Below are positions 6,192 to 12,705 of a DNA stretch of 12,795 nt, one piece after another. The stretch spans positions 1 through 12,795 of the forward strand of contig CAYZME010000055.1 of the NCBI GenBank assembly GCA_964479435.1, given 5' to 3'. How positions within the stretch are numbered: position 1 is the stretch's first letter; every line of letters starts with the position of its first letter. The notes under the pieces were generated by a model that was not told the DNA's origin, made no database searches, and saw nothing but the letters and a program-made list of their open reading frames with translations. The stretch comes from JAAYKS01 sp964479435. Its GTDB lineage: Bacteria > Bacillota > Clostridia > Saccharofermentanales > UBA5734. The position numbers and the translations under genes are program-made.

Positions 6192-7244
6192 TCAGGAAAT
6201 GGTGTGATCGAGGTATTGCTTGAAAAAGTCGCCCAGCCGCGCCAGATATGCGGATGGATCCCGGGTGAAGGCCTGCAGGTAGCCAGCCTGCGGGTCGGTA
6301 TAGAGCATGGTGCTGTCGGGATGCAGACGTTGCCGTTCCTGGATTAACGTTTGCACCCCCGCGCGCGCATACCCATCCGGGCCCTCTTCGCCGATGAGTA
6401 GCACCGGCAACTGGGTTTGGGAAAGGATGGGTATCAAACGCGCGTCGCCCTGCGCGCGGGAAGACATCCGCATGGCAATCGGGATGGTCTTGCGCGACAA
6501 GAAGCGGTCGATCCAGCCGTCCGGTAAGTCGGCGCGTATATAGGCCTCGGTGGTGGCGGCCAGCCCGTCCAACAGGACAGCGCGGACACTGCCGCGGTCG
6601 AAAGGCAATTCACGTAGCATGCGCGCGTGTTCCGAGTCGTCACCCGGGAGGATGAGTGAGCGGTCCGCGCCAGATTGGGGAATATGGTCCAGAGCCAGGA
6701 GGGAGGCGGCACAGCCGGAGCCCCAGGCAAACAGAATCAAATGGTCGCTGACGGAATTGCGCCAGGCATAATCCAGGGCGGCCACCACATCTTCCCACTC
6801 TTTGTAACCATATGTCGAAAACTCACCTTCGGACTCGCCCGCGTGACTCAGATCGAATGACAAAACGCCAAAATCGCGCTGTAAGAAAAAATCGTACAAA
6901 AGCAGCGTGTCCGCGTCAAACTGCAGGCGGTTGGCGCCGTTGTCGTGAACCATCACCACCGTCCCTTTGGCGGCACCCGACGGTTGAAAAAGCCAGCCGG
7001 TGAGCAAGGTCCGGCCGTCGAGCGAGCGAAAAGAGGCCAGAGAAAAAGATGGCATGACCGTGCTGGAGTAATTGGCTAGTGGTTTGCGCGCGACGCGCAT
7101 CAGCGCGCGGGCGCCGGACAAAGACCAGGCGGTGACCGCAAACACAATCAACGCCAAAATCGAAAAAAGCGCGGCCAGCAACCGCACGTACTGGGGGGTG
7201 GATTTGCGGGCGCGGGCCACCCGTCTGATGGAATCCGTAGGCAT
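6192..7244 (-). CDS. Membrane-anchored alpha/beta-hydrolase-fold protein lacking the usual catalytic triad
   Basis: The 350-residue product has a basic N-terminus, one membrane segment (about 22-44) and then an alpha/beta-hydrolase fold of the YqkD-like, DLxxxGES type: GTVVMVHDNGANRLQF (94-109), FGVLSFDLSHAGESEG (125-140), TYGYKEWEDVVAALDYAW (144-161), the elbow region LFAWGSGCAA (171-180), a lid-like segment, PVLLIGEEGPDGY (280-292) and AGYLQAFTRDPSAYLARL (320-337). The domain probably sits outside the membrane. At the positions where active relatives have Ser, Asp and His, I read Gly175, Gly288 (in GEEGPD) and Tyr322, and HG of the oxyanion loop is HD. It therefore looks like a pseudoenzyme; no substrate is suggested. 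The start at 7244 is chosen because AGGAGG precedes it and the likely transcription start (about 7273) would leave almost no leader for the ATG at 7268. It is divergent from uppP. Confidence 0.82.
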   Translation of the reverse strand: MPTDSIRRVARARKSTPQYVRLLAALFSILALIVFAVTAWSLSGARALMRVARKPLANYSSTVMPSFSLASFRSLDGRTLLTGWLFQPSGAAKGTVVMVHDNGANRLQFDADTLLLYDFFLQRDFGVLSFDLSHAGESEGEFSTYGYKEWEDVVAALDYAWRNSVSDHLILFAWGSGCAASLLALDHIPQSGADRSLILPGDDSEHARMLRELPFDRGSVRAVLLDGLAATTEAYIRADLPDGWIDRFLSRKTIPIAMRMSSRAQGDARLIPILSQTQLPVLLIGEEGPDGYARAGVQTLIQERQRLHPDSTMLYTDPQAGYLQAFTRDPSAYLARLGDFFKQYLDHTIS

Positions 7245-7247
7245 ATT

Positions 7248-7253
7248 CCTCCT
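7248..7253 (-). promoter_or_regulatory. Ribosome-binding site of the hydrolase-fold gene
   Basis: AGGAGG on the - strand, three bases before the ATG at 7244. The spacing is short, but it is the only good site and it supports this start over the ATG at 7268. Confidence 0.6.
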
Positions 7254-7279
7254 GCATGGGGCTCGCAAATGGCGCCATC

Positions 7280-7288
7280 ATTATAGCA
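7280..7288 (-). promoter_or_regulatory. Extended -10 promoter for the hydrolase-fold gene
   Basis: The - strand reads TGCTATAAT, a perfect -10 hexamer with the TGn extension. There is no clear -35 at 17 bp (TATTTT), which the extension can compensate for. The transcript would start near 7273, giving a leader of about 28 bases. Confidence 0.65.
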
Positions 7289-7298
7289 CTCCCCTTTG

Positions 7299-7307
7299 TG
7301 ATAAAAT
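7299..7307 (+). promoter_or_regulatory. Extended -10 promoter for uppP-tsaD-smpB
   Basis: The + strand reads TGATAAAAT, a -10 hexamer one base off consensus with the TGn extension. The -35 position is poor (CATTAT). The transcript would start near 7314, about 31 bases before the uppP ATG. It lies back to back with the opposing promoter, the two hexamers being 16 bp apart. Confidence 0.6.
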
Positions 7308-7344
7308 AAACAGGCTTTTTGAGCCGCAGAGGAGGATCACAGCT

Positions 7345-8136
7345 ATGGGTTTGCTTGAATCGCTGGTACTGGGGCTGGTGCAGGGGGTGACCGAGTTTTT
7401 GCCGGTCAGCAGCTCCGGGCATCTGACCCTGTTCGCGCGTGTTCTCAATCTGGAATCCGAACGCGTCCTGTCTTTCACGACGCTGTTGCATATGGGGACG
7501 CTCCTGGCGGTTTTTGTAGTGATGCGCAAAGAATTGCTGGCGCTGCTGCGCCGGCCCTTTTCAAAGCTGACCTGGTTGCTGGTCTTGGGCACACTCCCCG
7601 CGGTGGCGGCCGCGTTGCTGTTGGGGGACTGGATTGACGAAGCGTTCGGCGGCGCTTTTTTGGGCCCTTCCTTTTTTATCACGGCGGCCGTTTTGCTGAT
7701 CAATTTGTTTTTCCGTGCCGGGTCGCGCGCTTTTGACCGGATCGGCTGGGCGGACGCTCTGCTTGTCGGCCTGGCACAAGCGGTGGCGATTCTGCCGGGC
7801 GTTTCCCGGTCGGGCAGCACGATTACGGCCTCGTTGTCGCGCGGGATCGAGCGCGAAGCGGCCATCCGTTTTTCTTTTTTGCTGTCTATACCGGCCATTT
7901 TGGGCGGATTTGCCCTTGACCTGGCCAAGATGTTGCGCGGCGGCGCCGGCTTGGCGGGTGTGGACTGGCCGATTACCGTGGCGGGCGTAGCCGTGGCAGC
8001 GGTCACCGGGTTTTTCAGCATGCGTTTGATGCTAAAAAAACTCACACGCAAAGGGATGACAATTTGCGCCGCGTATGTCGCGTGCCTGGGCCTGTTCCTG
8101 GTTTTGGACAAGGCCTGGCTGCATTGGCTCTTTTGA
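7345..8136 (+). CDS. uppP: Undecaprenyl-diphosphate phosphatase UppP (BacA family)
   Basis: An integral membrane phosphatase that converts undecaprenyl diphosphate to the monophosphate, recycling the lipid carrier for peptidoglycan and wall polymers; extra copies confer bacitracin resistance in known species. The 263-residue protein has the usual length and both active-site regions: QGVTEFLPVSSSGHL (13-27, with Glu17 and His26) and PGVSRSGST (151-159, with Arg155). The conserved LLHMGTLLAV follows the first region, and about seven or eight hydrophobic segments span the protein. The ATG at 7345 is preceded by AGGAGG (7330-7335) at 9 bases. The open frame extends further upstream, but without conserved sequence and across the promoter. 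tsaD starts 20 bp downstream, so they are probably cotranscribed. Confidence 0.96.
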   Translation: MGLLESLVLGLVQGVTEFLPVSSSGHLTLFARVLNLESERVLSFTTLLHMGTLLAVFVVMRKELLALLRRPFSKLTWLLVLGTLPAVAAALLLGDWIDEAFGGAFLGPSFFITAAVLLINLFFRAGSRAFDRIGWADALLVGLAQAVAILPGVSRSGSTITASLSRGIEREAAIRFSFLLSIPAILGGFALDLAKMLRGGAGLAGVDWPITVAGVAVAAVTGFFSMRLMLKKLTRKGMTICAAYVACLGLFLVLDKAWLHWLF

Positions 8137-8156
8137 GCCCGGGTGGTGACAGACGG

Positions 8157-9173
8157 ATGTTGACACTGGGGATTGAGACGTCATGTGATGAAACCGCCGC
8201 GGCCGTTGTCGCCGACGGTAAAACCATTCTGTCCAATGTCGTCGCCTCGCAAGCGGAATTGCACGGCCGTTTCGGAGGGGTGGTTCCGGAAGTCGCTTCC
8301 CGCAAACATGTGGAAGCGATGTTGCCGGTGATCACCGCCGCGCTGGCGGCCGCGGCCGTCCAGCTGGCGGAGATCGATCTGATCGCCGTCACCCGCGGTC
8401 CGGGTTTGGTCGGCGCCTTGCTGGTTGGCATCAGCGCGGCCAAAGGACTGTCGGCGGCCACTGGCATCCCCCTGGTCGGTGTCCACCATATCGCCGGCCA
8501 CATCGCGGCCAATCATCTGGCCCACCCCGAGTTGGCGCCGCCGTATTTGTGCCTGGTCGCTTCGGGCGGCCACAGTCACCTGGTGCATGTACAGGGCCCC
8601 GCGGTCTATGAAACCATCGCCCGCACGCGCGACGACGCGGCCGGAGAAGCGTTTGACAAAGTTGCCCGCGCGGCCGGCCTCGGGTATCCGGGCGGCCCGG
8701 CGGTCGAGCGGACCGCCGGCGGCGGCAATCCGTTGGCGCACCGCTTCCCGCGCACCCGTTTTCCCGACGGCAGTCTGGACTTTTCTTTCAGTGGTCTCAA
8801 AACCGCCGCGTTGCATGTCCTGCAACGCGCGCGACAACAACAATTGTCCTGGGGCGCGGCGGATTGGGCGGACTTTGCCGCATCATTCCAGTTTGCGGTT
8901 GTGGATACATTGGCTGAACACGCGGTCGAAGCCGCGGTACGCTTGTCGTTGCCGGTGATCACTCTGGCGGGCGGTGTCAGTGCCAATCGCGCGTTGCGCG
9001 CCGCGGTTCGCGAACGCGCGGCGACCGAGGGGATCCGTGTGTTTTGGCCGCCGATGGCTTTATGTACCGACAACGCGGCGATGATCGCCGCGGCCGGTAC
9101 GGAAGCTTTCTTGGCCGGACGGCAAGACGGGCTGGCGCTTGACGCGGATTCATCCGCACCACTACAGGCCTGA
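8157..9173 (+). CDS. tsaD: tRNA N6-adenosine threonylcarbamoyltransferase TsaD
   Basis: Transfers the threonylcarbamoyl group to A37 of ANN-decoding tRNAs (t6A), working with TsaB and TsaE; those partners are not in the window. The 338-residue product is full length for this ASKHA-fold enzyme. It begins MLTLGIETSCDETAAAVV and shows VPEVASRKH (43-51), the metal-binding VHHIAGHIAAN (109-119, His111 and His115), ASGGHSHLV (135-143), DDAAGEAFDKVAR (159-171), GYPGGP (176-181), FSFSGLKTA (209-217), LAGGVSANRALR (270-281) and LCTDNAAMI (302-310, Asp305 as third metal ligand). The ATG at 8157 matches the conserved N-terminus and has a GGTGGTGA-like site upstream. The frame continues back into uppP without conserved residues, so I do not extend it. 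Confidence 0.97.
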   Translation: MLTLGIETSCDETAAAVVADGKTILSNVVASQAELHGRFGGVVPEVASRKHVEAMLPVITAALAAAAVQLAEIDLIAVTRGPGLVGALLVGISAAKGLSAATGIPLVGVHHIAGHIAANHLAHPELAPPYLCLVASGGHSHLVHVQGPAVYETIARTRDDAAGEAFDKVARAAGLGYPGGPAVERTAGGGNPLAHRFPRTRFPDGSLDFSFSGLKTAALHVLQRARQQQLSWGAADWADFAASFQFAVVDTLAEHAVEAAVRLSLPVITLAGGVSANRALRAAVRERAATEGIRVFWPPMALCTDNAAMIAAAGTEAFLAGRQDGLALDADSSAPLQA

Positions 9174-9189
9174 CAGGAGGCGATGCGAT

Positions 9190-9678
9190 ATGGCGGCAGT
9201 TGCCAAAGGGATCAAACCGGTCGCGGACAACCGCAAAGCGCGCCATGATTATTTTTTGCTGGAGAAGCTCGAAACCGGGATCGAGCTGGCCGGAACCGAG
9301 GTCAAATCGATCCGCAACGGCCGCGTCAACCTTAGCGACAGCTATGCCGCTGTCGAAGAGGGCCAACTCTGGCTGCACGGTATGCATATCAGCCCGTATG
9401 AACAGGGCAACCGCTTTAACAAAGATCCCCTGCGCACCCGCCGTTTGCTGGCTCACAAACGCGAGATCCTGCGCTTGTACGGGCGTGTACGGCAAGAAGG
9501 CCTGACGCTGGTTCCCACCCGACTGTATTTCAAAAACGGGCGGGTCAAGGTGGAAATTGCCCTTGCGAAAGGCAAGAAAAATTATGACAAGCGGGACGCG
9601 GCCGCCAAGCGCGAAGCCGATCGCGTGATCGCGCAGCGCGTCAAGACAGATGGCAGACAGGCCGGGCGCAACGAATAA
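9190..9678 (+). CDS. smpB: SsrA-binding protein SmpB
   Basis: Binds tmRNA and brings it to stalled ribosomes for trans-translation. The 162-residue product has the family features: DNRKARHDYFLLEKLETGIE (13-32), LAGTEVKSIR (33-42), the SDSYAAVEEGQLWLHGMHISPYE-like OB-fold core, HKREILRL (89-96), PTRLYFKNGRVKVEIALAKG (109-128) and the basic tail KNYDKRD (130-136), which reaches the decoding path. The start at 9190 has AGGAGG (9175-9180) at 9 bases; the longer frame from 9139 runs into tsaD. It follows tsaD by 16 bp and probably belongs to the uppP-tsaD-smpB transcript. No ssrA gene, which sometimes lies close to smpB, is visible here. Confidence 0.97.
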   Translation: MAAVAKGIKPVADNRKARHDYFLLEKLETGIELAGTEVKSIRNGRVNLSDSYAAVEEGQLWLHGMHISPYEQGNRFNKDPLRTRRLLAHKREILRLYGRVRQEGLTLVPTRLYFKNGRVKVEIALAKGKKNYDKRDAAAKREADRVIAQRVKTDGRQAGRNE

Positions 9679-9689
9679 AGGGCGGAATA

Positions 9690-9712
9690 CGGGTTTTCGT
9701 TATGAAAACTCG
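9690..9712. terminator. Hairpin at the convergent smpB / DUF3048 ends
   Basis: CGGGTTTTC (9690-9698) pairs with GAAAACTCG (9704-9712) over a 5-base loop, with one G-U pair on the + strand. It starts 11 bases after the smpB stop, and its loop contains the TAA of the opposing gene. No T-run follows on either strand, so intrinsic termination is unproven; a two-way transcription barrier is the most that can be suggested. Confidence 0.35.
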
Positions 9713-10836
9713 GCCAAGGCGCGCACCTCGCTAGACAAAACACCGACATAGGATTTCCCGGCGTTGAGCCGCAGGGGTTCCCCCGCGGCCGTTGTATATG
9801 TAAACGGGGCATACAGATCGCTTTTTTCCCAGATGATTTCCTCGAGCTTGCCTCCTGACAGGTAATAGCCCCGACCACCATCCTCCAACCGGGCGGCCAC
9901 ATGTCCGTATTTGTCTTGCGGGTAAATCGTTGTAAAGAGCAACAGCACGTTGGTAAAACGCAAAGGCTCGCCGGTCGAGCCATCCACTTGCGGTCCGCCG
10001 TACTGTGATTTGATGTAGGCGCGCGCGGCCGCGTCATATGTAAACCCGGCGACCGGGCTGGTTGACCAGGTGGAAAAGGGCAGGGAAAGGGAGCGACAGT
10101 CCGCGCCGCCGGCGGGAACCCATTCATCCGGGTGATAAAAAGCAAAGGGAGGCTGCGCCTGTTCAGCAAGCTCCGCCCGCAGACCTTTGCCGGTGATGGC
10201 TGCCTGGACCAGCCCGGCGTTGGTTTTGACACTGTGTTCCGCGCCCCGTTCCGCCGCGATTTGCGGGTCACGCCAGCTTCCGGCGGCGTAGAACTGCAGA
10301 TCCAGGGTTTGGATGCCGAGCTTTGCCATATAATCCCAGCACAAAACAGAAGCGCCATAATGAACCAGGACGGCATCGTGCCCCATGGCGATATCGACGA
10401 AGCTGTCACGCGTGCTGCGAATGCTGCAGACCTCGGGGAGGGCCTCGACATCGGCATAAAAGGCCACCAGGCGGGTGTACCCGCTCTCAATCACCATTTC
10501 GTAGACCAAATCGGCATCGCCGATCCCCAGTTGGGGCAAGGCGGCCTGGATGTTGCTGAACATGATGGTGACCGGTCGGCGCCCGACGGCCGACGGGTTA
10601 AAGGCGCCCAGCCCGGTCAGCGGATTGCGGTCAGTCTGGACTTGCGGGGGAGTTGGCGTGGGCGAGGGCGTACCCGTGGTCGTTTGCGCCGGTACGCGAT
10701 GGGTCGAGGCCGAAGTCCGCGCGGCGTCCGGACCGGCCGTTACCTGCGAACGGCCGCAGCCGGCGCAAACCGCGAGGGTCAGTATGCAAGTAAAGCCAAG
10801 CGTCAGGGTCAAGGTGAAAAAAGAGGGTTTCCGCAT
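9700..10836 (-). CDS. DUF3048 domain-containing (YerB-like) putative lipoprotein
   Basis: The 378-residue product has a lipoprotein-like N-terminus (MRKPSFF, hydrophobic 6-23, then LAVCAGC), a Thr/Pro-rich linker (about 48-68) and a DUF3048 body. NPLTGL (71-76), RRPVTIMFSNIQAALPQLGI (86-105), DLVYEMVIESGYTRLVAFY (109-127), IRSTRDSFVDIA (139-150) and HYGASVLCW (159-167) fit the N-terminal half. The TNVLLLFT to GGKLEEIIWEKSD stretch (295-340) fits the C-terminal half. B. subtilis YerB is the known reference; its biochemical function is not established. The protein is expected on the outer face of the membrane. Start: the ATG at 10836 is preferred over 10845 because AAAAGGG (10846-10852) lies 9 bases before it but touches the other. 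The lipobox is imperfect: LAVC has Val at -1, and CAGC has Cys at -3. Confidence 0.85.
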   Translation of the reverse strand: MRKPSFFTLTLTLGFTCILTLAVCAGCGRSQVTAGPDAARTSASTHRVPAQTTTGTPSPTPTPPQVQTDRNPLTGLGAFNPSAVGRRPVTIMFSNIQAALPQLGIGDADLVYEMVIESGYTRLVAFYADVEALPEVCSIRSTRDSFVDIAMGHDAVLVHYGASVLCWDYMAKLGIQTLDLQFYAAGSWRDPQIAAERGAEHSVKTNAGLVQAAITGKGLRAELAEQAQPPFAFYHPDEWVPAGGADCRSLSLPFSTWSTSPVAGFTYDAAARAYIKSQYGGPQVDGSTGEPLRFTNVLLLFTTIYPQDKYGHVAARLEDGGRGYYLSGGKLEEIIWEKSDLYAPFTYTTAAGEPLRLNAGKSYVGVLSSEVRALAEFS

Positions 10837-10845
10837 GTGATCCAT

Positions 10846-10852
10846 CCCTTTT
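10846..10852 (-). promoter_or_regulatory. Ribosome-binding site deciding the DUF3048 start
   Basis: AAAAGGG on the - strand, 9 bases before the ATG at 10836. It abuts the alternative ATG at 10845 directly and so could not serve it. Confidence 0.6.
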
Positions 10853-10853
10853 G

Positions 10854-10873
10854 CCGGTCTTCATTCGGACCGG
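10854..10873 (-). other. Small leader hairpin upstream of the DUF3048 gene
   Basis: CCGGTC and GACCGG form a 6-bp stem over 8 bases, ending one base before the AAAAGGG ribosome-binding site on the - strand. It could affect translation, but the stem is short and may be chance. I could not find a convincing - strand promoter in this gap; TAAGAT near 10893-10898 lacks a -35. Confidence 0.3.
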
Positions 10874-10910
10874 AAGATCGTCTTAGGGTCTATCTTACAA
10901 CAGACATGGT

Positions 10911-10939
10911 TTGAAAGGGTTTGCACGCTTCTATATAAT
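10911..10939 (+). promoter_or_regulatory. Near-consensus sigma-70 promoter of pit-DUF47
   Basis: TTGAAA (10911-10916), a 17-bp spacer and TATAAT (10934-10939). This is one base off consensus in the -35 and perfect in the -10. It predicts a start near 10946 and a leader of about 57 bases before the pit ATG. The ATG at 10940 lies within the promoter and is thus not the start. I see no repeated Pho-box pattern that would show phosphate control. Confidence 0.8.
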
Positions 10940-11002
10940 ATGGCTTGGCGCCAGCGATCCGTCCGCACGGTGTCGTATTTGGAGCCGAAACGGAGAACCG
11001 TC

Positions 11003-12055
11003 ATGGATATCATTGAGATTGTCCGCCTGATGCTGGCCAACCCGGCCTTGTTTGTCACAGTCATGCTGATTCTGGCGGTTATTTTTGTCAACGGCTGGAC
11101 CGACGCCCCCAACGCCATCGCCACGGTTATTTCCACCCGCGCCATGCCGCCCCGGGCAGCCATTTTGATGGCGGCTTTTTTTAACTTTTTGGGCGTGGCT
11201 TTGATGACCTCGATCAATGTGGCGGTCGCCGACACCATCTACAAAATGGTCGATTTTGGCACCGATGGCCGGACCGCGGTCATCGCGCTTTGCGCGGCGC
11301 TGTTCGCGATTGTGGTCTGGGCCACGGCCGCCTGGTATTTTGGTATCCCGACCAGCGAAAGCCACGCGTTGATCGCCGGTGTGACCGGCGCGGCGATCGC
11401 GACCACCGGTTTTGCCGGCGCGATCAATGCCGGCCAATGGATCAAAGTGGTCTACGGCCTGGTGCTCTCCACGTTTCTCGGGTTTGGGTCGGGGTTTGTC
11501 ATGGCGCGGTTGGTCGCTTTTTTGTTTCGCGGCTTCAACCGGCGGCGCGCGGACCGCGGATTTGGCTACGCGCAGATCGCCGGCGGCGCGGCGATGGCTT
11601 TTATGCACGGCGCGCAAGACGGCCAAAAATTTATCGGCATTCTGATGCTGGGGATTCTGCTGGCGCGCGGCCAGAGTGTCACCCCCGGTGACGTGGTCGA
11701 GGTCTCCGTCTCCGTGATGATTCTCTGTTCGGTCGTGATGGGGATTGGTACGTCGGTCGGCGGATACCGGATCATCAAAGCGGTCGGTATGGACATGGTG
11801 AAGTTGGAAAAATATCAGGGCTTTGCCGCCGATTTCGCCGCGGCCGGCTGCCTGTTATTATCTTCTCTGACCGGCGTACCGGTCAGCACGACCCATACCA
11901 AAACCACCGCGATTATGGGCGTAGGTGCGGCGCGCCGGTTATCTATGGTAAACTGGAGCGTCGTTCGCGATATGGTTCTCACATGGTTTTTGACGTTCCC
12001 GGGCTGCGGACTGATTGGCTACGTGATGGCCAAGCTGTTCACGTGGATATTTTAA
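11003..12055 (+). CDS. pit: Low-affinity inorganic phosphate transporter, PiT family
   Basis: A membrane carrier that imports phosphate, in known bacterial members as a metal-phosphate complex with protons. The 350-residue protein is highly hydrophobic with about ten membrane segments and the two inverted PiT repeats. In the first, NGWTDAPNAIATVISTRAMP (30-49) contains the conserved Asp34 and Asn37, with IPTSESHALIAGVTGA (115-130). In the second, AFMHGAQDGQKFIGI (199-213) contains Asp206, with VPVSTTHTKTTAIMGVGAA (292-310). The loop FNRRRADRGFGYAQ (178-191) separates the halves. The start at 11003 has GGAG (10992-10995) at 7 bases; the longer frame begins inside the promoter. The DUF47 partner follows after 15 bp, the standard bacterial pairing for this transporter. 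Confidence 0.95.
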   Translation: MDIIEIVRLMLANPALFVTVMLILAVIFVNGWTDAPNAIATVISTRAMPPRAAILMAAFFNFLGVALMTSINVAVADTIYKMVDFGTDGRTAVIALCAALFAIVVWATAAWYFGIPTSESHALIAGVTGAAIATTGFAGAINAGQWIKVVYGLVLSTFLGFGSGFVMARLVAFLFRGFNRRRADRGFGYAQIAGGAAMAFMHGAQDGQKFIGILMLGILLARGQSVTPGDVVEVSVSVMILCSVVMGIGTSVGGYRIIKAVGMDMVKLEKYQGFAADFAAAGCLLLSSLTGVPVSTTHTKTTAIMGVGAARRLSMVNWSVVRDMVLTWFLTFPGCGLIGYVMAKLFTWIF

Positions 12056-12070
12056 AAGGAGAGTAACACG

Positions 12071-12691
12071 ATGGCGATCCTGAATAAGCCGGTTGATTAT
12101 TTTCAAAGACTGACACACGCGACGGAGCAAGCCTGCCTGGCCGCCGAGCAGCTGGAGGACCTGGTCAAATCGATGGACAACCTGGAAGACCGGCTGGAGC
12201 GCCTGCATGAGACCGAGCATTACGCGGACGGGTTGTTGCACGATCTCAGCGCTGAACTCAACCGCGCGTTTATCACACCGCTGGAGCGCGAGGACATTCT
12301 GGAGATTGCCAGCGCGATCGACGACATTACCGATCAGATCGAGGACACCGGCATTCATATCTGGATGACCAACATCCAGCGCACACGACCGGATATGATG
12401 GAGTTCGTTCAGATTGTGCGGCAGTGCTGCGACGAATTGCTGGCCGGCATGCAAGAATTCCGCAATTACAAACGCTCCAAGACGATCAGCGATCACATCA
12501 TCGAAGTCAACCGGCTCGAGGAAGTCGGCGATCGCCTGTACCAAAAGGCGGTTCGCAAGCTTTTTCTGGAGGAAAAAGACCCGCTGGAAATCCTCAAATG
12601 GCGGGAAGTATACAACGATCTGGAAGAATGCTGCGATGCCATCGAGCGGGTTGCTGACCTGATGGAAAGCACCCTGATGAAAAACAGCTGA
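12071..12691 (+). CDS. DUF47 family (PhoU-like) Pit accessory protein
   Basis: The 206-residue, nearly all-helical, acidic product matches DUF47/TIGR00153 proteins, cytosolic PhoU-like helical bundles encoded beside PiT transporters and thought to modulate them. Visible are the E/DxxxD-type metal-binding patterns on successive helices: ETEHYADGLLHDL (47-59), AFITPLEREDILEIASAIDD (66-85) with ITDQIED after it, the second-half EVNRLEEVGDRLY (145-157) and YNDLEECCDAIERVADLMES (181-200). No membrane segment or signal peptide. The ATG at 12071 has AAGGAGAG (12056-12063) at 7 bases, starting within the pit stop codon. Cotranscription with pit from the promoter at 10911-10939 is expected. The pairing supports the function of both genes, though the exact regulatory mechanism is not known. 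Confidence 0.92.
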   Translation: MAILNKPVDYFQRLTHATEQACLAAEQLEDLVKSMDNLEDRLERLHETEHYADGLLHDLSAELNRAFITPLEREDILEIASAIDDITDQIEDTGIHIWMTNIQRTRPDMMEFVQIVRQCCDELLAGMQEFRNYKRSKTISDHIIEVNRLEEVGDRLYQKAVRKLFLEEKDPLEILKWREVYNDLEECCDAIERVADLMESTLMKNS

Positions 12692-12705
12692 ACGGACGAC
12701 AAAAG

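Noticed and set aside
6189..6210. CGATCA and TGATCG inverted repeat between dut and the hydrolase-fold gene, considered as a terminator.
   Set aside because: Only 6 bp with a 10-base loop and no T-run; it mostly lies within the end of the hydrolase-fold coding sequence and is likely chance.
6716..6730. Ser176 of the hydrolase-fold protein as an intact nucleophile.
   Set aside because: The elbow rule needs small residues two places before and after; Ser176 would have Trp174 and Cys178, whereas Gly175 has Ala173 and Gly177, so Gly175 occupies the nucleophile position.
9679..9699. Search for a tmRNA (ssrA) gene next to smpB.
   Set aside because: The gap is only 21 bp and the DUF3048 gene follows directly on the other strand; there is no room or tmRNA-like ends.
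10895..10900. TTACAA upstream of pit, considered as a Pho-box half site.
   Set aside because: There is a single copy with no regularly spaced repeats, so phosphate-regulator binding cannot be supported.
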